In this document: in pieces, positions 6,150-13,576 of the stretch
Numbering within the stretch: position 1 is the first letter of the stretch
How the letters are laid out: each line of letters opens with the position of its first letter
DNA from: Gemmatimonadales bacterium
GTDB lineage: Bacteria; Gemmatimonadota; Gemmatimonadetes; Gemmatimonadales; GWC2-71-9
DNA length: 15,097 nucleotides
Reading direction: 5' to 3'
NCBI GenBank assembly: GCA_013812695.1
Contig: JACCSZ010000286.1
Span: 1-15,097, forward strand
Notes under the pieces: model-generated
Seen by the model: only the letters and a program-made list of their open reading frames with translations
What the model was told of the DNA's origin: nothing
The model's database searches: none
Translations under genes and position numbers: made by a program

Positions 6150-7726
6150 GGTCGGATCGCGTCGAGCCGGAACCGGACGAGCCCACCGTCGGTCGCGACC
6201 CAGAGGAAGTCACGGTCCACCGCGAGGTCGTTGCTGCGGCCAGGCAGATCGCCGTCCCGGAGCGGGCGAACCGGCGGAGTGGTCAGGCGCGCGAACGCGA
6301 CGCCCCGCTCGCCCGCCACCCAGAACCCGGGGCCGTCCGCCGCGAATGCGACGAGGCCGCCCAACAGCGCGCTCAGGTTCGGGCCGAGCGTCCACGCCTG
6401 GGTTCCGGGATCGCGCCACAGCATCTGGTCGCGCGTGAGCGCCACGATCGTATCGCCGAGCGCGGCCAGCGCGACTACCGGCGCCTGCAGCGACGGCGAT
6501 GCGAGCCCGGCGGGCCGAACGACGTCCTGCTGTCCCGGCAGCGCGAGCAGCAGCCCGCGCTGCGTGCCGACCCAGACCGAGTCGCCCGAGGGGAACACGG
6601 CCAGCACCGGATCGGCGAAACGGGGCGCGAGGCGCTCGACGCGCAGCGAGTCGCTCACCCGGGCGAGCCCGCGGCGCGTTCCGACGGTGAGCCGGCCCTG
6701 GCGCGAGACGACGGCATAGACGCGGCTGTCTGGCAGTCCACGCGATTGGTCGACGAGCTCGACGCGCCCGTCGCCGGTGGCGATCCGGGCGAGCCCGCGG
6801 TCCGTGGCCGCCAGGAGCGCCGACCCCTGCCCCGTCAGCTTTCGCACCTGCGTGAACGGCAGCCCGGCGGCCGGCGGGCCCTGCACCGTCTGAAACTCCT
6901 TGAACTGTCGCTCGACGTAGGTCACCGCCGCCTCGGACTGCGGCGTGCGATCGGTCGCGGCCCACACGCCGTCGGGCCAGCCGAATACCGCACCGACCGC
7001 CGGCGAGCTGAGCCCGAACGGCATCCGCTCGGGTAAGCCGGCGCCGTCGGGCACAAAGAGCAGCCCCACACCCGAGGTCCCGATGTACCAGCCAAGATTG
7101 TCGAACGAGCGCGCGGCGGCCGTGAAGCGCGCCACACCGAGCCGCGGGTCGACCAGAATCTGCGCGCTATTCGCCTGGAGCGCCGGGTTGGCGCGGAGCA
7201 CGTCGTCGATGCGCGCAGGGGTAGTCGGCCGCGCGGGCGCGCGGGACGGTGAGGCGAGGAGACCACCGCGCGGCAGCAGCAGCCAGCCGCGGCGGGTGCG
7301 GAGGTACAGGCCGGTCGTGGGGTCGTTCGCGTCGAACGCGATGGACTGGACGCCATCCGGCACCCGTCCCTCATCCCAGAGTTGCAGCTCGGACTGGAAG
7401 TGCACCCAACCGTCCGGCCGCGCCAGCCAGAGCGAGTTGTCGAGTGGGTCGGTGAGCGCGCCGAACACCCCCATCAGGAGAGTCGGGCTCGGCGGATCGT
7501 ACGGACCCTGCCACTGCTGGAATTGCGGATTCCAGATCAGCACGGCGCTCGGCGCGCTCACGTAGACGCGGTCGATGGCCGTCGCGATGGCGGTGATGCG
7601 GCTGAAATCGCCGATCACGGTACGGTCCTCGGGCCGCCAGTCGCGGCTCGGCGACTGGGCGCGGGCGCCGGGGGCGAGGGCGAGGGCGAGGGCGATCAGC
7701 AGGACGATGATGAGCAGGGGACGCAT
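6146..7726 (-). CDS. exported beta-propeller protein (two-component-regulator-propeller-like repeats)
   Basis: This 526-residue protein has a signal peptide (MRPLLIIVLLIALALALAPGARA, cleavage near 23 before QS). The rest is repeated four-stranded blade-like units. At least five show the xWVGTxxGLxR pattern of Reg_prop repeats: about 304-314 (LLAATDRGLAR), 346-356 (LTVGTRRGLAR), 384-392 (VWVGTQRGL), 468-480 (FWVAGERGVAFAR) and 508-519 (LWVATDGGLVRF). Earlier, more divergent units lie near 99-110, 139-151, 212-224 and 252-270. No kinase, DNA-binding or enzymatic domain follows, so it is a free-standing propeller, probably periplasmic or surface-exposed. No strong Shine-Dalgarno precedes the ATG. 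It is the first gene after the repeat-bearing gap and is translationally overlapped with thiL. Its ligand and role are unknown; the propeller fold is well supported. Confidence 0.8.
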   Translation of the reverse strand: MRPLLIIVLLIALALALAPGARAQSPSRDWRPEDRTVIGDFSRITAIATAIDRVYVSAPSAVLIWNPQFQQWQGPYDPPSPTLLMGVFGALTDPLDNSLWLARPDGWVHFQSELQLWDEGRVPDGVQSIAFDANDPTTGLYLRTRRGWLLLPRGGLLASPSRAPARPTTPARIDDVLRANPALQANSAQILVDPRLGVARFTAAARSFDNLGWYIGTSGVGLLFVPDGAGLPERMPFGLSSPAVGAVFGWPDGVWAATDRTPQSEAAVTYVERQFKEFQTVQGPPAAGLPFTQVRKLTGQGSALLAATDRGLARIATGDGRVELVDQSRGLPDSRVYAVVSRQGRLTVGTRRGLARVSDSLRVERLAPRFADPVLAVFPSGDSVWVGTQRGLLLALPGQQDVVRPAGLASPSLQAPVVALAALGDTIVALTRDQMLWRDPGTQAWTLGPNLSALLGGLVAFAADGPGFWVAGERGVAFARLTTPPVRPLRDGDLPGRSNDLAVDRDFLWVATDGGLVRFRLDAIRP

Positions 7727-7784
7727 CGGGACAATTTACTCGCGGAGGGGGAGTGATGCGGTCGGCGGCTGCCTGAAACGCGTC

Positions 7785-7880
7785 GTCATCCCGAGCGCCG
7801 CGACGGATCGGGTCGGGGTGGGAGTTACCCGGAGCCTCACCCGCATGCCGTGGACGATCCCCCGCTCCGCTCGGGATGAC
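7785..7880. repeat. palindromic intergenic repeat, copy 1
   Basis: A perfect 13-bp terminal inverted repeat (GTCATCCCGAGCG at 7785-7797, its complement at 7868-7880) bounds a 96-bp element in the gap between nnr and the propeller gene. Its first 32 bases match 28 of 32 positions of the minus-strand reading of 12731-12700 (copy 2). No ORF is supported inside it. It looks like a REP or MITE-like dispersed element; the RNA could fold into a long hairpin. Confidence 0.75.
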
Positions 7881-7907
7881 CGGACCGCACGACAGCGGCC
7901 CCACGAC

Positions 7908-9458
7908 TCACACCGTCTGCGGCGGCTCCAGCTCCAACAGCACGGGCGGCCGGGGGAGCCGCGGCGCGAGCCGAAGGAGCTCCCACTCCCGCCAGAGGTC
8001 CGGTAGCGCGGCCACCACGTCCATGGGCCGCAGCGTTCGCGCGGCTGTCCGGCGGGCGGCCAGATCGGCCGCGCGTCCGAGGGCGTGCGCGCCCAGCGCA
8101 GCCGCCGTGCCGGGCGGCATCCGCTGCGCCACCGCCGTGCCCACCAGCCCGCTCAGCACGTCCCCGCTCCCACCGGTGGCGAGACCCGGGTTTCCTGCCG
8201 CGATCGTCAGCGACGCCCCGCCGCCGGGCCAGGCGATCACCGTCGGCACGCCCTTGAGCAGCACGGTGGCACCGCTCGCCTCGCACGCCCGAGTCGCGGC
8301 GGTCCACGGGTCGAGCTCCCGGAGCGGCGCCAGCTCGGGAAACAGCGCGCGGAACTCACCCGGATGGGGCGTGAGCACGAGTGGGCGCCCGAGCGCGAGG
8401 GCGCGCAGCTCGCCGGCGGCACCCTGGAAGGCGACCAGCGCGTCCGCATCGAGCACGGCCGCCTTCGCCGCGGCCACGAGCGCCGACACCAGCGCCCGGC
8501 GCCCCGGAGCGCGCCCGAGTCCAGGGCCGACCACGAGCGCATCCGCGCGAGCCACCAGCTCCAGGAGCGCGGCTGTCGGAGGCTGGTCCAGCGCGTGCGC
8601 GAACGTCTGGAGATCCGGCTCCGCCTGCCCGAGCGCGGCGATGGTCTCGGGGGCGGCGACCACATGCACCAGCCCAGCCCCGGCCCCGAAGGCAGCGCGG
8701 CCAGCCAGGCGGACCGCGCCCGCCATGCCCGCGTCGCCGCCGACCACCACGACCCGGCCGCGCGCTCCCTTGTGATCGCGGCTGCGAAGCCGGCGCAGCC
8801 ACTCGGCGGCCTGCAGATCGGTGACCAGCGCCGGCCAAGCCGGATCGGGCGGCGGATGGCCGATGTCCACGACCACCACGGCCCCGACTTCATCGCGCGC
8901 CAGCAGATGACCCCGCCGGACGCCGCCGAACGTGATCGAAAGCGCGGCCCGGGGCGCCCCGTGCACAATGCCCGTGTGAAGATCGACGCCCGTCGGCCCG
9001 TCGATCGCGATGATCGGTACGTCCAGATCGAGCATACGGTCGAGCAGCGCGGCCATCGCGGCGCGGGGGGCACCGCGCGCGCCCGTGCCGAGCAGCGCGT
9101 CGACCACGAGGCCGACACCGGGCCATGGGCCGTCGGACGCGACTTCCCGGACCCCATCGGCACGGGCGCGCGCCGCCATCTCCTCGCAGAGACCGGCCAC
9201 GGCTCCGGGCGGCGAGGTCACCCACACCGGCGTCTCCAGCCGGTGAAGCGCGCGGGCGAGGACCCAGCCGTCGCCCCCGTTGTGCCCGGGTCCCGCGGCC
9301 ACCAGCACGCCCTCGCGCAACCGGTGCGCGTAGCGGGAGGCGAGCACCACGGCCGCGGCGCGGCCGGCGCACTCCATGAGCGTCGCCAGTGCGACCCCGT
9401 GGGCGACCGCGTCGGCGTCCCAAGCAGCGGATTGTTCGGGGGACAGGATGGGGAGCAT
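7908..9458 (-). CDS. nnr: bifunctional NAD(P)H-hydrate epimerase / ADP-dependent NAD(P)H-hydrate dehydratase
   Basis: This is a metabolite-repair enzyme for damaged (hydrated) NADH and NADPH. The 516-residue protein has the usual fused layout. An N-terminal YjeF_N epimerase domain (about 5-215) carries AGPGHNGGDGWVLAR at 55-69 and AIDGPTGVDLHTG at 151-163. A C-terminal ribokinase-like dehydratase domain (about 225-500) carries HKGARGRVVVVGGDAG at 229-244, GPGLG at 311-315, LDADAL at 336-341, LTPHPGEF at 362-369, and the catalytic GNPGLATGGSGDVLSG at 422-437 with its GxGD aspartate at 433. In the epimerase loop, GPGHNGGDG has His where Asn is commonest. The ATG is preceded by AAGG and lies 27 bp after the zinc-ribbon gene. 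Both domains look intact. The protein is sometimes called YjeF or NnrDE. Confidence 0.96.
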   Translation of the reverse strand: MLPILSPEQSAAWDADAVAHGVALATLMECAGRAAAVVLASRYAHRLREGVLVAAGPGHNGGDGWVLARALHRLETPVWVTSPPGAVAGLCEEMAARARADGVREVASDGPWPGVGLVVDALLGTGARGAPRAAMAALLDRMLDLDVPIIAIDGPTGVDLHTGIVHGAPRAALSITFGGVRRGHLLARDEVGAVVVVDIGHPPPDPAWPALVTDLQAAEWLRRLRSRDHKGARGRVVVVGGDAGMAGAVRLAGRAAFGAGAGLVHVVAAPETIAALGQAEPDLQTFAHALDQPPTAALLELVARADALVVGPGLGRAPGRRALVSALVAAAKAAVLDADALVAFQGAAGELRALALGRPLVLTPHPGEFRALFPELAPLRELDPWTAATRACEASGATVLLKGVPTVIAWPGGGASLTIAAGNPGLATGGSGDVLSGLVGTAVAQRMPPGTAAALGAHALGRAADLAARRTAARTLRPMDVVAALPDLWREWELLRLAPRLPRPPVLLELEPPQTV

Positions 9459-9485
9459 GGAAGAACGGGAAGGACCTTCAGCCGC

Positions 9486-9680
9486 TCACTTGAAGCTCTG
9501 CCCGATCGCCCGTCCGAACGAGATCTCGCCGTTATCGATCCGGAGGTTGAAGCCGCAGTCGGGGTTGGTGCAGACCCAGGCCTTGTACGTGATCGGCGCG
9601 CCTTCGCGGCCGTAGTCCGAGAGCGGAATGAGCGTCCCCTGCGAGCACTTCTGGCATGCCGGCCATTCGGTTTTGTCCAT
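9486..9680 (-). CDS. small zinc-ribbon protein
   Basis: This is a 64-residue protein starting at the ATG at 9680; a longer open frame upstream is not needed because GAGGGG stands just before this ATG. Two cysteine pairs, CQKC (9-12) and CTNPDC (37-42), separated by about 24 residues, form a probable zinc ribbon; the intervening sequence (GTLIPLSDYGREG) is beta-like. Such small ribbons often bind nucleic acid or act as partner subunits, but I cannot assign a family. It lies 28 bp downstream of the Minf_1886-family gene and 27 bp upstream of nnr on the same strand, so it is probably part of the same operon. Confidence 0.8.
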   Translation of the reverse strand: MDKTEWPACQKCSQGTLIPLSDYGREGAPITYKAWVCTNPDCGFNLRIDNGEISFGRAIGQSFK

Positions 9681-9708
9681 GAACCCCTCGATGACGACCC
9701 TGCCCCAG

Positions 9709-10095
9709 TCAGGTGCTCCGCACGCCAGACCAGTGGTACACGTCGCCGAACGCATCGGTGAAGTCGTACACTGCTTCGAAATCCGCTTCTTGGTCGCCCG
9801 GCTGGGTGACGAGGAGTCCGATCTCCACCAGCGTGAACACGATGCGGCCGAAATCGCTGGTCCTGGTGATACCCCAATGGGCGAGCACGGGCGGCGCGAG
9901 CAGCCCGAACTGCAGCCGGGCGAAGTCACGGCATGCCCAGGCCAGCTCCGCGCCGGTCACGTGGCGCCGCGCCTCCAGCCGGGACTGGAGAAACTCGATC
10001 GTGGCGAGCACGAAAAGAAAGCCGCGCTCGTGGTAGGGAACCCCCCGCGCTCGGATGCGCGCGAGGACGTCTTCGGCGAACTGCAGGTCGTTCAC
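9709..10095 (-). CDS. Minf_1886-family conserved protein of unknown function
   Basis: The 128-residue protein matches from memory the Minf_1886 family (described first as restricted to Verrucomicrobia and Planctomycetes). Features are the N-terminal helix with HERGFLFVLATIEFLQ (22-37), HVTGAELAWACRDFARLQFG (45-64), VLAHWGITRTSDFGRIVFTLVEIGLL (about 69-94) and the acidic end DFTDAFGDVYHW (111-122). No signal peptide, membrane segment or catalytic motif is visible, so it is presumably cytoplasmic. It starts at GTG, 20 bp after the glyA stop, with only a weak and distant GGAG. The family has no known function; the placement between glyA and a zinc-ribbon gene is the only clue here. Confidence 0.8.
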   Translation of the reverse strand: MNDLQFAEDVLARIRARGVPYHERGFLFVLATIEFLQSRLEARRHVTGAELAWACRDFARLQFGLLAPPVLAHWGITRTSDFGRIVFTLVEIGLLVTQPGDQEADFEAVYDFTDAFGDVYHWSGVRST

Positions 10096-10115
10096 TCGGC
10101 CAGCGGCTCCGGAGC

Positions 10116-11399
10116 TCAGGCGCTGCGCCGCACGCGGCCGGCGGGCTGCGCCGTGGCGTACAACGGGAAGTTGGAGGTCAGCTCCTCGACCTCCAGCTTG
10201 ACCCGGCCGAGGGTGGCCTCGTCGGGATGCGTGAGGGTGCGATCGATCAGCTCGGCCACCCGCACCATTTCGGCTCGGCCCATGCCGCGGGTCGTGAGCG
10301 CGGGGGTCCCCAGGCGGATGCCGCTGGTGACGAACGGGGACTGCGGATCATCGGGGATGGTGTTCTTGTTGACGGTGATGCCGGCCTGGTCGAGCGTCTT
10401 CTCGGCGACCTTGCCGGTGAGCCCTTTGGGACGCAGGTCGACCAGCATCAGGTGGGTGTCGGTCCCGCCGGAGACGATCGCGAAGCCGCGCTCGACCAGC
10501 GCGTCGGCCAGCGCCTTGGCGTTCTCGACCACCCGCCGCGCGTAGGAACGGAAATCGGCGGTGAGCGCCTCGCCGAACGCGACCGCCTTGGCGGCGATGA
10601 CGTGCTCCAGCGGACCCCCCTGGGTCCCGGGGAAGACCGACTTGTCGATGGCCTTGGCGTGCTCGGCGATCGACAGGATCAGCCCGGCGCGCGGGCCGCG
10701 CAGGGTCTTGTGGGTCGTGCTCGTGACGATCTGCGCATGCGGCACCGGCGACGGGTAGACGCCGCCGGCCACCAGCCCGGCGAAGTGCGCCATGTCCACC
10801 AGGAACAACGCGCCGACCTCGTCCGCGATCGAGCGGAACACCGCGAAGTCGATGATGCGCGCGTACGCGCTCCCGCCGGCGATGATCAGCTTGGGCCGCT
10901 CGCGTCTGGCCTGCTCGCGGACCACGTCGTGGTCGATGCGCCCGGTGGTGGGGTCGACCCCGTAGTGCACGGCCCGCCAGATCACGCCGCTGTGGTTGAC
11001 CGACGCGCCGTGCGAGAGATGGCCGCCGTGGGGCAGCGACATGCCCATGATGGTCTCGCCCGGCTTCACGATGGCCATGAAGGCGGCGAAGTTGGCCTGC
11101 GCGCCGGAGTGCGGCTGGACGTTGGCGTGATCGGCCCCGAAGAGCTGCTTGAGCCGGTCGATGGCGAGCTGTTCGACCTCGTCGACCACCTCGCATCCGC
11201 CGTAGTATCGGCGACCCGGATACCCCTCGGCGTACTTGTTGGTGAGCGGGGTCCCCATGGCGTCGATGACGGCCCGGCTGGCAAAGTTCTCGCTGGCGAT
11301 CAGCTCGAGCCCGTGCTGCTGACGCCGCAGCTCCTGGTCGATGATGCGCGATACGATCGGATCGGCGTCGCGCAGCGACGCGTTGTGATCGAGACTCAT
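10116..11399 (-). CDS. glyA: serine hydroxymethyltransferase
   Basis: This PLP enzyme interconverts serine plus tetrahydrofolate with glycine plus 5,10-methylene-tetrahydrofolate, supplying one-carbon units. It has 427 residues, the usual length. Visible signatures are LELIASENFAS (31-41), TNKYAEGYPGRRYYGGCE (53-70), the PLP pocket QPHSGAQAN (95-103), VDMAHFAGLVAGG (201-213) and the PLP-lysine motif TSTTHKTLRGPRAG (226-239) with Lys231 as the Schiff-base residue. The ATG overlaps the stop of the rpiB remnant (ATGA, 11396-11399) and is preceded by AGGAG 5 nt upstream. In many bacteria a full rpiB lies directly upstream of glyA; here only a 42-codon remnant remains. The enzyme itself appears intact. 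Confidence 0.98.
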   Translation of the reverse strand: MSLDHNASLRDADPIVSRIIDQELRRQQHGLELIASENFASRAVIDAMGTPLTNKYAEGYPGRRYYGGCEVVDEVEQLAIDRLKQLFGADHANVQPHSGAQANFAAFMAIVKPGETIMGMSLPHGGHLSHGASVNHSGVIWRAVHYGVDPTTGRIDHDVVREQARRERPKLIIAGGSAYARIIDFAVFRSIADEVGALFLVDMAHFAGLVAGGVYPSPVPHAQIVTSTTHKTLRGPRAGLILSIAEHAKAIDKSVFPGTQGGPLEHVIAAKAVAFGEALTADFRSYARRVVENAKALADALVERGFAIVSGGTDTHLMLVDLRPKGLTGKVAEKTLDQAGITVNKNTIPDDPQSPFVTSGIRLGTPALTTRGMGRAEMVRVAELIDRTLTHPDEATLGRVKLEVEELTSNFPLYATAQPAGRVRRSA

Positions 11400-11524
11400 C
11401 CGTGCTCCTGGTCGATTTTGGCTACTCGGCGGCCGTGCCGCCCTAGGGCGCGCAGCTCCTCGATCAGGCGCGCTTGGAGCTCGACGCCGGCGTGGTCCGC
11501 ACCGATGGGGATCATTTCGCGCAT
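11396..11524 (-). pseudogene. rpiB: internally deleted rpiB remnant, translationally coupled to glyA
   Basis: This is a 42-codon ORF starting at ATG 11524. Residues 1-28 (MREM, IPIGADHAGVEL, IEELRALG) match the start of ribose-5-phosphate isomerase B, including the Asp-His of the sugar-phosphate loop. Residues 29-42 (RHGRRVAKIDQEHG) match the extreme C-terminus of RpiB, which normally reads GGRHxxRVxxI. Everything between, about 100 codons including the catalytic cysteine (CGTGxG motif), is absent, and the two ends are joined in frame. Isomerase activity is therefore not expected. Its stop overlaps the glyA start (ATGA), and its last codons hold the glyA Shine-Dalgarno. It may survive as a leader peptide for glyA. 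An assembly error is the main alternative. Confidence 0.8.
11405..11409 (-). promoter_or_regulatory. glyA ribosome binding site inside the rpiB remnant
   Basis: AGGAG lies 5 nt before the glyA ATG, within the last codons of the rpiB remnant. Its preservation across the deletion explains why the 3' end of rpiB could not be lost without harming glyA. Confidence 0.7.
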
Positions 11525-11534
11525 CGGTACCTAA

Positions 11535-11540
11535 TGTATA
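11535..11540 (-). promoter_or_regulatory. possible -10 promoter element before the rpiB remnant and glyA
   Basis: TATACA stands 10 nt before the remnant's ATG in an otherwise GC-rich gap of 43 bp after the leucine-dehydrogenase-type gene. No matching -35 is seen at 16-18 nt, and only a weak AGG precedes the ATG. If used, the transcript would begin within a few nucleotides of the ATG and be nearly leaderless. Confidence 0.3.
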
Positions 11541-11567
11541 AGCATTCGTGCGGGAGGGAGAGGGTCG

Positions 11568-12635
11568 TCAACGCCGGTCCCCCATCCACATCCTGTCGAG
11601 GCCGGCCACCGCCGCGACCCGTTCCTCCGCCAGCCGGTCCGCCGCGCGGTAGGTCGCGATCCGCTCGCGCCTGGCGATCTCGAAGATCCGGAGCAGCGTC
11701 TCGTAGATCTCACCGGCCTTCTTTCTGGACCGCTCGTGCGGCCAGCGATGCAGCTCGCCGTAGACGTTGATCACGCCGCCGCCGTTGATGACGTAGTCCG
11801 GCGCGTACAGGATCCCGCGCTGCTCGAGCAGATCGCCATGGCGATCCTCCGCCAACTGGTTATTGGCGCCGCCGGCGATGATCGCCACCTTCAACCGGGC
11901 CAGCGTTTCGTCGTTGATGGTGGCGCCCAGTGCGCAGGGGGCATAGATGTCCGCGGCCGCGTCGTAGATGGTATCGGGCGCCACCGCTCGGGCGCCGGTC
12001 TCGGTCACCACCCGGTGGACTTTGTGGGGGTCGATGTCGGTGACGATGAGCGTGACCCCCTCGGCGTGGAGATGCCGGCAGAGATGGGTGGCGACGTTGC
12101 CGCACCCCTGCACCGCCACCGTTTTCCCGGTGAGGCTGTCGGACCCCCAGCACGCCTTGGCCGCCGCCTTCATCCCGACGTACACCCCGAACCCGGTCAC
12201 CGGCGAGGGGTCGCCGCTCAAGCCGACCAACCCGGCCACGTGATCGGTCTCCAGCTTGATGTACTCCATGTCGGCCGGGCTGGTGCCGATGTCTTCCGCG
12301 GTGATGTACCGGCCGCCCAGCGTCTCGACGAAGCGCCCGTGCGCGCGGAACAGCGCCTCGCGATCCTGCCGCTTGTTGTCGCCCACGATCACCGACTTGC
12401 CGCCGCCCAGATTGATCCCCATGACCGCCGACTTGTAGGTCATGCCGCGTGCGAGCCGGAGCGCGTCCGTGATGGCGTCGTCGGTCGAGGCGTACTGCCA
12501 GTATCGCGTGCCGCCGAGCGCCGGGCCGAGCGTCGTGTCGTGAATCGCGATGATGCCGAAGTAACCGCAGCTGGGATCGTGCGAGAGGAGCACCTGTTCG
12601 TGGCCGAGCGCGTGCATCGAGGCAAGGATGTCCAT
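11568..12635 (-). CDS. leucine dehydrogenase type Glu/Leu/Phe/Val dehydrogenase
   Basis: This is an NAD-dependent oxidative deaminase of branched-chain amino acids, converting for example leucine to 4-methyl-2-oxopentanoate and ammonium in the cytoplasm. Its 355 residues match the leucine dehydrogenase subgroup rather than the longer glutamate dehydrogenases. Visible are PALGGTR (38-44), TYKSA (66-70), the catalytic GGGKSVI with Lys80 (77-83), TAEDIGTS (112-119), a Rossmann VQGCGNVATHL (175-185) and PCALGATIN (233-241). Its ATG lies beyond an 86-bp gap holding a palindromic repeat, downstream of a 3-hydroxyacyl-CoA dehydrogenase gene and a thiolase. That context fits branched-chain amino acid or acyl-CoA breakdown. 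Valine or phenylalanine preference cannot be excluded from sequence alone. Confidence 0.92.
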   Translation of the reverse strand: MDILASMHALGHEQVLLSHDPSCGYFGIIAIHDTTLGPALGGTRYWQYASTDDAITDALRLARGMTYKSAVMGINLGGGKSVIVGDNKRQDREALFRAHGRFVETLGGRYITAEDIGTSPADMEYIKLETDHVAGLVGLSGDPSPVTGFGVYVGMKAAAKACWGSDSLTGKTVAVQGCGNVATHLCRHLHAEGVTLIVTDIDPHKVHRVVTETGARAVAPDTIYDAAADIYAPCALGATINDETLARLKVAIIAGGANNQLAEDRHGDLLEQRGILYAPDYVINGGGVINVYGELHRWPHERSRKKAGEIYETLLRIFEIARRERIATYRAADRLAEERVAAVAGLDRMWMGDRR

Positions 12636-12659
12636 CGGGGCTCCAGATGGTGGAATGAC

Positions 12660-12734
12660 GCCGTCATCCTCGGCGGCGCGTAAGGATGGGCCGGCGCTAC
12701 CGACCCGATCCTTCGCTCCGCTCAGGATGACGGC
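12660..12734. repeat. palindromic intergenic repeat, copy 2
   Basis: An 11-bp perfect inverted repeat (GCCGTCATCCT at 12660-12670, complement at 12724-12734) bounds 75 bp between the leucine-dehydrogenase-type gene and the 3-hydroxyacyl-CoA dehydrogenase gene. The minus-strand reading of 12731-12700 matches copy 1 (7785-7816) at 28 of 32 positions, including GGATCGGGTCGG. It overlaps the 3' end of the dehydrogenase ORF and supplies its stop codon. Confidence 0.75.
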
Positions 12735-13576
12735 GGGTACACGTAGAACCCCCGGCCGCTCTTCCGGCCGAGGTATCCCGCCGCGACCATCTTCTTCAGC
12801 AGCGGCGCCGCGCGGTACTTGTCGTCGCCCAGCCCCTTCTGCAGCACATCGAGGATCGCCAGGCAGACGTCGAGCCCGATGAAATCCGCCAGCTGGAGCG
12901 GACCCATCGGGTGCGCCATGCCGAGCTTCATCACCGCATCGATCGATTCGGATGTGGCCACGCCCTCCATGACGCAGAAAATCGCCTCGTTGATCATCGG
13001 CATCAGGACGCGATTGGACACGAAGCCTGGATAATCGTGGACCTCCACCGGCGTCTTCCCGAGGGCGGCGGCGGTCTCCATGACCGCCCGCGTAGTCGCG
13101 TCGCTCGTGGCGTGGCCGCGGATCACCTCGACAAGCTGCATGACCGGCACCGGGTTCATGAAATGCATCCCGATGACCTGAGATGGTCGGCGCGTCCGTG
13201 CCGCGATCTCGGTGATCGAGATCGAGCTCGTGTTGGTGGCGAGGATGGCATCCGGTCCCGCCACGTGGTCGAGCTGCTCGAACACGGCGAACTTGATCGC
13301 CGGCTGCTCGCTCGCGGCCTCGATCACCAGGGACGCGCCGGCAGCTGCCTGGAGTTCGGTGGCCGTGGCGATTCGCGCGAGCGTCTCGGCCGTCGCGCCC
13401 GGCGGCAAGGTGCCCTTCTTGACCTGCCGGTCGAGGTTGGTGCGGATGGTGGCGGTGGCGTGCTCGAGGGCGGCGGGGGCGGTGTCGATGAGTGCCACCG
13501 ACCAGCCATGCTGCGCGAAGACGTGGGCGATGCCGTTGCCCATGGTGCCGGCCCCTACGACGGCGGCGCGATTCAT
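12722..13576 (-). CDS. 3-hydroxybutyryl-CoA / 3-hydroxyacyl-CoA dehydrogenase
   Basis: This cytoplasmic enzyme oxidises 3-hydroxyacyl-CoA (or reduces acetoacetyl-CoA in reverse). At 284 residues it is the stand-alone short form (PaaH/Hbd type). An N-terminal Rossmann domain has VVGAGTMGNGIA (6-17) and Asp31 after the second strand, suggesting NAD. EAASE at 86-90 and TNTSSISI at 114-121 (catalytic Ser) follow, then HFMNPVPVMQLVE at 138-150 (catalytic His138). The C-terminal helical domain contains DYPGFVSNRVLMPMINEA (181-198) and HPMGPLQLADFIGLD (222-236). The ATG at 13576 is chosen over longer forms because it begins right at the Rossmann strand and overlaps the upstream stop (ATGA). The last four residues (PPSS) and the stop lie in a palindromic repeat. 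Confidence 0.95.
   Translation of the reverse strand: MNRAAVVGAGTMGNGIAHVFAQHGWSVALIDTAPAALEHATATIRTNLDRQVKKGTLPPGATAETLARIATATELQAAAGASLVIEAASEQPAIKFAVFEQLDHVAGPDAILATNTSSISITEIAARTRRPSQVIGMHFMNPVPVMQLVEVIRGHATSDATTRAVMETAAALGKTPVEVHDYPGFVSNRVLMPMINEAIFCVMEGVATSESIDAVMKLGMAHPMGPLQLADFIGLDVCLAILDVLQKGLGDDKYRAAPLLKKMVAAGYLGRKSGRGFYVYPPSS

Noticed and set aside
3846..6719. A 957-codon open frame on the plus strand, antisense to eno, thiL and the propeller gene
   Set aside because: It is the mirror of GC-rich coding sequence on the minus strand. Its translation is rich in Arg, His, Ala and Gly with no domain, and the opposite strand carries three clear genes.
7674..7695. Hexanucleotide repeat (GCGAGG, three copies plus a partial) in the propeller signal peptide as a phase-variation tract
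   Set aside because: Six-base units keep the frame and only add Leu-Ala pairs to the hydrophobic core; too few copies to suggest switching.
11736..12683. A 315-codon plus-strand open frame opposite the leucine-dehydrogenase-type gene
   Set aside because: The minus strand encodes a complete recognisable enzyme; the plus-strand translation is a typical shadow.
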